This document shows, one piece after another, positions 59,501 through 64,000 of a DNA stretch of 64,000 bases (within the stretch, counting starts at the first letter, position 1; every line of letters starts with the position of its first letter). This stretch comes from DATLMR01 sp035634255. Its GTDB lineage: Bacteria > Acidobacteriota > Blastocatellia > UBA7656. The position numbers and the translations under genes were made by a program. The notes beneath the pieces are model-generated. The model was not told where the DNA came from. It saw nothing but the letters and a program-made list of their open reading frames with translations, and searched no databases. Location of the stretch: NCBI GenBank assembly GCA_035634255.1, contig DASQDI010000061.1:9480-73479 (forward strand). The letters run 5' to 3'.

Positions 59501-60601
59501 TAGTTCGAGCACCAGCTTTTCGAATGGCACGTCCTGATGCGCGAATGCTTCCAGGACCACTTCCTTCTCCCGCCTCATCACCTCCTTAAAGCTGTGCTCC
59601 CCTTTTATCTCGCTCCTCATCACCAGAGTGTTGACGAAGAACCCTATCAGCCCCTCTATCTCCGCCCTGTTCCTTCCGGCTATGGGCGTCCCCACCGCGA
59701 TGTCCCGCTGGCCGCTCAGCCGGTACAGCAGCACCTTGAATGCCGCCAGCATCAGCATGAACAGCCGCACGCCTTCCTGCCTGCCGAGTTGCCTGAGCGA
59801 AGCGGTCAAAGAGTGCCCTAGTTCCAGCGACTGGCTCTCCCCCCGATAGGTCTGGATCGCGGGGCGCGGCCGGTCGGTCGGCAGTTCCAGCACCGGGGGA
59901 GCGCCTCCCAATTTTTGTTTCCAGTAGGAGAGCTGCCGGTCGAGGACTTCACCTTGCAGCCACTCTCTCTGCCACACCGAATAATCCGCGTATTGAATAG
60001 GCAGCTCAGGCAGAGGCGAGTCTTCACCTCTCAGGAAGGCCTCGTACAATACCGCCATCTCGCGAACGAGCACCCCCATCGACCACCCATCACTGATGAT
60101 GTGATGCATCACGAGGATCAGCACATGCTCCTGCCCGCCGAGCCGCAGCAGGCTCATTCTCAGCATCGGCCCCCGCGTGAGGTCAAAGCCGTGTTGTGAT
60201 TCTTCACTGACGAGCCGCCGCGCCTCCGAGTCTCGCTCGGGTCCGGGTAACTCGCTCAGGTCAATCAGAGGGAGCGCAGGCTGCCCCGCGGGAGAGATGA
60301 CCTGTACCGGCAGTCCGTCAACCATCGGGAAATGGGTTCTCAGGATTTCATGCCGGCCGACGATCTCGTCGAACGTCTGCCCCAGCGCCCGAATGCTTAA
60401 CCGCCCGGTCATACGCACCGCCACCGGGACGTTGTAGAAGGGGCTGCCCGGCTCAAGCTGGTTGAGGAACCACAACCGCTCCTGGGCGAAGGATAGGGGG
60501 AAGGGTTTTGATTCCCTCGCCTTTTTCCGAAGTAATCGCTCAAGCAGCGCGCGCTTCTCGTCAGGTGACAGGCTGGCGGTGAGTTTCGAAGTCTGGCTCA
60601 T
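56531..60601 (-). CDS. Nonribosomal peptide synthetase, C-A-PCP-TE
   Basis: 1,356 residues. The N-terminal docking-like helix 'LSPDEKRALLERLLRKKARE' precedes a condensation domain (~35-460; 'FPLSFAQERLWFLNQLEPGS', active-site 'MHHIISDGWSMG' at 165-176, L-C-L type). The adenylation domain (~478-985) has 'LAYVIYTSGSTGRPKGV', 'NLYGPTEASVNATL', 'YKTGDVVRYLQDGNIEF' and 'NGKVDRRAL'. The PCP (~1005-1080) has phosphopantetheine serine in 'NFFESGGHSLLAVRL', and the thioesterase (~1100-1350) has 'FLGGWSAGGVVAYEMA' and a histidine in 'PGNHFTMIHEPQ'. My manual specificity code (235, 236, 239, 278, 299, 301, 322, 330, 331) is D-V-L-H-V-G-L-V-N, with no clear match. The start overlaps the upstream gene's stop (ATGA). 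This is the terminal module, with release by the TE. Confidence 0.93.
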   Translation of the reverse strand: MSQTSKLTASLSPDEKRALLERLLRKKARESKPFPLSFAQERLWFLNQLEPGSPFYNVPVAVRMTGRLSIRALGQTFDEIVGRHEILRTHFPMVDGLPVQVISPAGQPALPLIDLSELPGPERDSEARRLVSEESQHGFDLTRGPMLRMSLLRLGGQEHVLILVMHHIISDGWSMGVLVREMAVLYEAFLRGEDSPLPELPIQYADYSVWQREWLQGEVLDRQLSYWKQKLGGAPPVLELPTDRPRPAIQTYRGESQSLELGHSLTASLRQLGRQEGVRLFMLMLAAFKVLLYRLSGQRDIAVGTPIAGRNRAEIEGLIGFFVNTLVMRSEIKGEHSFKEVMRREKEVVLEAFAHQDVPFEKLVLELQPARSLSYTPLFQVMFALQSEPQEVMNLRGLTLDSFEPDLGIAKFDLTLSVIDSQELSIALEYNTDLFDTTTITRMLGHFRNLLEGIVANPEQPVSTLPLLAEAERRKSLFDWNDTSVDYGPEGRIHELFEAQAERTPDATAVVFEQQRLTYAELNRRANQLARYLQEMGVGPESLVGICLERSIEMVVAILGILKAGGAYVPLDPDYPRERLAFIIEDARVSVLLTKRGVAPELARDGAKVVCLDNEWEEIAKQEAENPAGEVMSQNLAYVIYTSGSTGRPKGVMIEHHGICNRLQCGRQAHPMDESDGMLQATSFSFDVSVLEIFAPLVAGARLVVARPGGTGDPGYLVRLMAEQKVTVAHFVPSLLRVLLDEPGIDECRHLRQVVAGGEPLQGEIKDRFFARLDAELYNLYGPTEASVNATLRLCEPGGGQGIVPIGRPLANVRIYILDSYLQPAPIGIPGELHLAGVGLARGYLDRPDQTAEKFIPDPFGDEPGARMYKTGDVVRYLQDGNIEFISRVDGQVKVRGFRIELGEVESVINAHAGVRESVVVVREGKSDDKLLVAYIVPEQEPAPEASELRSYLRNRLPDYMVPSSFVTLHSLPLTPNGKVDRRALLALGQAVSGAGSEFVTPRDLIEFQVARIWAEVMGVDRVGVRDNFFESGGHSLLAVRLMARIRQCFGKELPLSALFKGATVEHLACILRQQAEPSTWSPLVAIQPGGPNPAFFCVHPVGGNVLCYVELARRLGPDQPFYAFQARGLSGEQTPCERVEEMASIYVEAMRTVQPEGPYFLGGWSAGGVVAYEMARQLESWGEQVALLALMDARAPGRQEDLMEEDDATVMASFGRHLGLPLERIDISFDHFRSLGPDERLAYVIEEARKADLMPADITLSQARRLFEVFKANLTAVSNYSPGRTVCRIALMKAGERISDGPQEPAMGWDELNENGVEVLEVPGNHFTMIHEPQVRSMAERLKSCIDETTVSERS

Positions 60602-63600
60602 TCCTTATCCTGCGCTTTGGCTAACATATCATCCAGGAGCGCATCCACCTGCTCGTTCGAAAGCCGGTCCAGGTTCGCCAGTATCCGCTCCGCGTCAGAG
60701 TCGCCCGCGACCGGCCGTATCGGCGTGATCGCTTTAGGGCTCGGGCCCGCGGGCCGGCTTTCATCCCCCTCCCGCTCGTAGCCGAGGGACTCAGCCAATT
60801 CCAGTGTTACGTCTCCGAGGAAATCATCCGGGTAATATTTCCTCCAACTCTCCGCGGCCGCGGGATCGATGCCCGAGTGCTGATGAAACTTTATGTCGCC
60901 CAGCATCCGCGACACCGTGTGTATGCCGTTCGTCATCTTCTTTTCTTTGTCCTCGTAGGGCTGCATCATGCCGAAGTCGAACTCGATGCCAAGGAAGCGG
61001 CATATCCCGCGCATGACCGCTTCCGGCTCATTCACCAGTTCTTCGAACCTGATCCGGTGCTGGCGCTCCTCCGACACGCGACTCAGAAAGCGCAGGATGT
61101 TCTGGTGACTCACTACCCAGACCAGTTCAGCCACTTCTCGCGCCGAGAATGGGTGTTTGAACCTGGGGAATATCTGGTCCAGCTTGGCCTCTTCGTACGA
61201 GCGGATCATCCCCTGAGGGCTGCGGAGCAGGTGTATGAACAGAGCGCCGTTGAAGTCTGTCTCCGCCCGGTTCAACACCTCCAAATCCATAGCGTAGGAT
61301 GGCGTCTTATCGACCAGCATTCTCTCCCCGAGCCACTCTTCGATCAGCCCGTAAAACTGCCGCGTCGTTAGCTTCCGCCCTTCGCACTCTTCCATAATCC
61401 CTTTGGCCTCTTCCGCGTCGCAGCCCTTAATCTCCATGACCGCTCGGATCGCCCCTTCGAGCCAGAAGCTGTTCCTCCCCGAAAACGCCGCCCTGCGTTC
61501 TTCAAGCGTGTTGAAGGAGAGCAGTTCGAGTTCCGGCGGGGCGAACAGCAGCGGGTGTCCTCCCAGCATTACTCTCAGCAGAGTCGAGCCCGAGCGCGGC
61601 GACGAGAGGATGAAAATCGCCGGGGGGATCTTCGGTGCCGTCTCCGGGTCACGCCGAGCGCGCGGCGGTAATGGCCTTATCAACCGACGGAACTCGTCCA
61701 CCTTACCCGAATCTATCTTCCCGACGACCGCGGGAGCTCTTTCGTGTTGCGGCTCATTCCCCATGAGCCTCGAGACGGCGGCCGGACAATCTTTATTGAG
61801 ATAGTCGGCGAAAGCGGCGATGTTGGGGGCATCAAAAATTGAGACCACCTGAAGCATCTCGCCCAACTCCTGTTGGAGCTTATTGACTAGGACGGCGGCC
61901 TTGAGCGATTCGCCGCCTATGTCAAAGAAGTCATCGTAAATCCCCACTTCCTCTATGCCGAGCACCTCCCGCCACCTGTCCGCAAGGAAGCGCTCCAGTT
62001 CATTGCGGGGCGCCACGAAATCTCTCTCCAGTTGAGGCCGTGACTGGCCGGGCACCGGCAAGGCTCTGCGGTCAACCTTCCCGTTCTCAGTTAAAGGCAG
62101 CGCGTCGAGCGTGACGAACGCCTGCGGGATCATATAGTCGGGCAGGCGCTCTTTCAGGTATGCCCGCATCTCGCTGATGTTCGGGGCCTGATCGGGCTTA
62201 CAGACCAGATAGGCGACCAGGCGATTTTCGCCGGGCGTGTCCTCGCGGGCGATCACCAGAGCATCCTGAAGGGCCGGGTGCCGGCTCAAGGCCGCCTCGA
62301 TCTCTCCTAACTCTATGCGGAACCCGCGGACTTTCACCTGATCATCCACGCGGCTCAGGAATTCGATGCTGCCATCCGCCGAGTAGCGGACCAGATCGCC
62401 GGTCCTGTAAAGACGCGCGCCCGGCCGGTCGCTGAAGGGGTTGGGTATGAATGCCTGGGCCGTCGTCTCCGGCTGGAGCAGATAGCCGCGCGCCAAACTT
62501 GAGCCGCCGATGTACAACTCGCCCGGAACGCCATCGGGGACGAGTTGCAGGTCGGAATCGAGCAGGTAGACCTGCGTGTTATCAATCGGGCGGCCTATGG
62601 ATGGGGCCGCTTCTTCGTGAGGCCTGACCGGCACCCGACCCGATGTCGCGACGACCGTGTTTTCGGTCGGGCCGTAATTGTTCACCAGATCGAACGGCAA
62701 GGTCTTTGATGGGTGACGGTGAAGTTTGTCCCCGCCGGTCAGCAAAGCCCGCAACGATGTTTCCTCAGACCAGTCCAGCGATAACAGGCTCTCGGCCAGC
62801 GGAGTCGGCAGGAAGCTGATAGTGATCCCCTCCGAGACGAGCCAGTCTCGAAGGCGCGTAGGCGAGCTGCGAATCTCATCGCTCGGGAAGTGGACGCTCG
62901 CCCCGGCCGCGAGGTAAGGCCACACCTCCCAGACCGAAGCGTCGAACGCTACCCCGGCCACCTGCGTAGCCCTGTCGGCTGGCGTAACCGCAAAATCACG
63001 TTTATGCCAATAGACCAGATTAAGCAACGCCCCGTGGGTAATCTGTACCCCCTTAGGCTTGCCCGTGGACCCGGACGTGAAGATCACATATGCCAGGTTT
63101 TCCGGGTCTACATCGCTGGCGGGGTTTTCCCCGCTGTGAAGCTCTATGGTCTCCCAATCCGAATCCACGAAGACGGTCCGCCCCCAATGAGCGGGCAGTC
63201 GATCTTCCATATCTTCCTGAGTGAGCAGCACCGGCATCGTACTCTCTTCCATCATCAGAGCCAGACGCCTCTTGGGGTAATCAGGGTCGAGCGGCACGAA
63301 CGCCCCGCCAGCCTTTAAAATCCCGAGCGTCGCGACGACCATATCAATCGAGCCCTTCATACAGACTCCGACCAGCGTCTCCGGCCCGACTCCCAGACTG
63401 CGAAGGTAGTTCGCCATTTGATTCGCCCGCCGATTCAACTCGGCATAGGATAACTGCTTCGCTTCGCAGGCCAGCGCGACGGCCTCGGGAGAGTAGCTCG
63501 CCCGGCGCTCAAAAAGTTGATGGACGCAATCGTGCCGGGGATAAGGTGAGCTCGTGTCGTTGCGCTCGACGAGTAATTGGCGCACCTCGGCCTCCGTCAG

Positions 63601-64000
63601 CATGGGCAATGCCGATATGGGCCGTCGCGGGTCGGCGACGGCCGCCTCGATCAGCCTTTGGAAATGCGTCAGCATCCGCTTGATCGTGGACTCGTCAAAC
63701 AGGTCCGTGCTGTAACGCAGGTCTATGAAGAGGCGGCTGTCGTCTTCCGTGATGACCAGGACCAGATCGAATTTCGACGTTTCCACCTCCCCGCCCAATG
63801 AGGTGAGAGATAATTCCGACAGCCTTATCTCCGACTGGCGCGCCGCATTCAGAAAATTGAACGCTACCTGAAACAGAGGCGAGTAGCTGAGGCTCCGCTC
63901 GGGCCGCACCTGCTCGACCACACGCTCGAACGGCACCTCCTGGTTCCCGAACGCGCCCAGCACAACCTCCCTCTCCCTCCTCATCACCTCCTCGAAGCTC
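60598..64000 (-). CDS. Nonribosomal peptide synthetase with in-line sulfotransferase domain, C-A-PCP-ST (5' end beyond window)
   Basis: The frame is open through the right edge ('SFEEVMRR' at 63977-64000). The visible part has the end of a condensation domain ('GNQEVPFERVVEQVRPERSLSYSPLFQV') and an adenylation domain (nt ~62050-63560; 'LAYVIFTSGSTGKPKGV', 'NNYGPTENTVVATSG', 'YRTGDLVRYSADGSIEF'). Next come a PCP ('DDFFDIGGESLKAAVL', nt ~61930) and a sulfotransferase domain (nt ~61690-60790). The ST has the PAPS 5'-phosphosulfate loop 'FILSSPRSGSTLLRVML', 'MLVDKTPSYA', 'FIHLLRSPQGMIRSY' (3'-phosphate binding) and 'IRFEELVNEPEAVMRGICRFLG'. The C-terminus ends in a docking-like helix 'LDRLSNEQVDALLDDML'. 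The A-domain code reads D-A-W-F-L-G-N-V-V, the known leucine code. The gene overlaps the next NRPS gene by 4 bases. Confidence 0.93.
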   Translation of the reverse strand, partial: SFEEVMRREREVVLGAFGNQEVPFERVVEQVRPERSLSYSPLFQVAFNFLNAARQSEIRLSELSLTSLGGEVETSKFDLVLVITEDDSRLFIDLRYSTDLFDESTIKRMLTHFQRLIEAAVADPRRPISALPMLTEAEVRQLLVERNDTSSPYPRHDCVHQLFERRASYSPEAVALACEAKQLSYAELNRRANQMANYLRSLGVGPETLVGVCMKGSIDMVVATLGILKAGGAFVPLDPDYPKRRLALMMEESTMPVLLTQEDMEDRLPAHWGRTVFVDSDWETIELHSGENPASDVDPENLAYVIFTSGSTGKPKGVQITHGALLNLVYWHKRDFAVTPADRATQVAGVAFDASVWEVWPYLAAGASVHFPSDEIRSSPTRLRDWLVSEGITISFLPTPLAESLLSLDWSEETSLRALLTGGDKLHRHPSKTLPFDLVNNYGPTENTVVATSGRVPVRPHEEAAPSIGRPIDNTQVYLLDSDLQLVPDGVPGELYIGGSSLARGYLLQPETTAQAFIPNPFSDRPGARLYRTGDLVRYSADGSIEFLSRVDDQVKVRGFRIELGEIEAALSRHPALQDALVIAREDTPGENRLVAYLVCKPDQAPNISEMRAYLKERLPDYMIPQAFVTLDALPLTENGKVDRRALPVPGQSRPQLERDFVAPRNELERFLADRWREVLGIEEVGIYDDFFDIGGESLKAAVLVNKLQQELGEMLQVVSIFDAPNIAAFADYLNKDCPAAVSRLMGNEPQHERAPAVVGKIDSGKVDEFRRLIRPLPPRARRDPETAPKIPPAIFILSSPRSGSTLLRVMLGGHPLLFAPPELELLSFNTLEERRAAFSGRNSFWLEGAIRAVMEIKGCDAEEAKGIMEECEGRKLTTRQFYGLIEEWLGERMLVDKTPSYAMDLEVLNRAETDFNGALFIHLLRSPQGMIRSYEEAKLDQIFPRFKHPFSAREVAELVWVVSHQNILRFLSRVSEERQHRIRFEELVNEPEAVMRGICRFLGIEFDFGMMQPYEDKEKKMTNGIHTVSRMLGDIKFHQHSGIDPAAAESWRKYYPDDFLGDVTLELAESLGYEREGDESRPAGPSPKAITPIRPVAGDSDAERILANLDRLSNEQVDALLDDMLAKAQDKE

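Noticed and set aside
1..64000. tRNA, rRNA, riboswitch and phage genes
   Set aside because: No cloverleaf, rRNA signature, known riboswitch core or phage structural gene was recognised anywhere on either strand by eye.

Overview
The window looks like a chromosomal segment of an Acidobacteriota bacterium, possibly Blastocatellia. This rests on gene content: four large MacB/FtsX-like permeases of the type common in Acidobacteria (ADOP), three of them paired with PadR regulators; a 1,200-residue Oar-like TonB-dependent receptor with a carboxypeptidase-regulatory-like N-terminus; and many exported hydrolases. The DNA is generally GC-rich, and the gene at 26265-27773 is clearly more AT-rich. I saw no tRNA, rRNA, CRISPR array, transposase or integrase.

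Layout. 1-3.2 kb: an exported beta-propeller protein (cut by the edge), a secreted protein with a duplicated domain, and two small cassette-like genes (glycolipid-binding family, dihydrofolate-reductase family). 3.7-11.7 kb: MltF-type lytic transglycosylase, GNAT acetyltransferase, CocE/NonD hydrolase, a tiny glycine-rich protein, polyphosphate kinase 2, an esterase and a lysine-methyltransferase-like protein. 11.9-22 kb: TonB-dependent receptor, a decayed flavin-oxidoreductase fragment, an orphan ADOP permease, a dienelactone hydrolase, and a translationally coupled pair (DUF3500 plus an EF-hand-like membrane-anchored protein).

22.1-28.5 kb: a bottom-strand run of unrelated genes (GrpB, serine hydrolase, esterase, P1/DmpA peptidase, a HEPN-motif protein, an unknown) separated by attC-like imperfect palindromes with RYYYAAC/GTTRRRY ends. 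Related sites occur near 2.5, 5.3 and 31.7 kb. I read this as an integron-type cassette cluster without an integrase (CALIN). 28.7-31.6 kb: an alkylsulfatase-type metallohydrolase and a pyridoxamine-oxidase-like protein. 31.8-42.4 kb: three PadR-ADOP pairs.

42.7-54.8 kb: three tightly packed large genes on one strand (1,762, about 1,197 and 1,052 residues). The first two are beta-rich proteins of unknown function and the third is a phospholipase-D-like protein with one degenerate HKD motif. This is the best candidate for an undescribed system. 54.9-64 kb: a nonribosomal peptide synthetase locus read leftward: a partial C-A-PCP module with a built-in sulfotransferase domain (A-domain code predicts leucine), then C-A-PCP-TE, then a CmlA-like diiron beta-hydroxylase. 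Together these suggest a short peptide that is beta-hydroxylated while carrier-bound, possibly sulfated, and released by the thioesterase.
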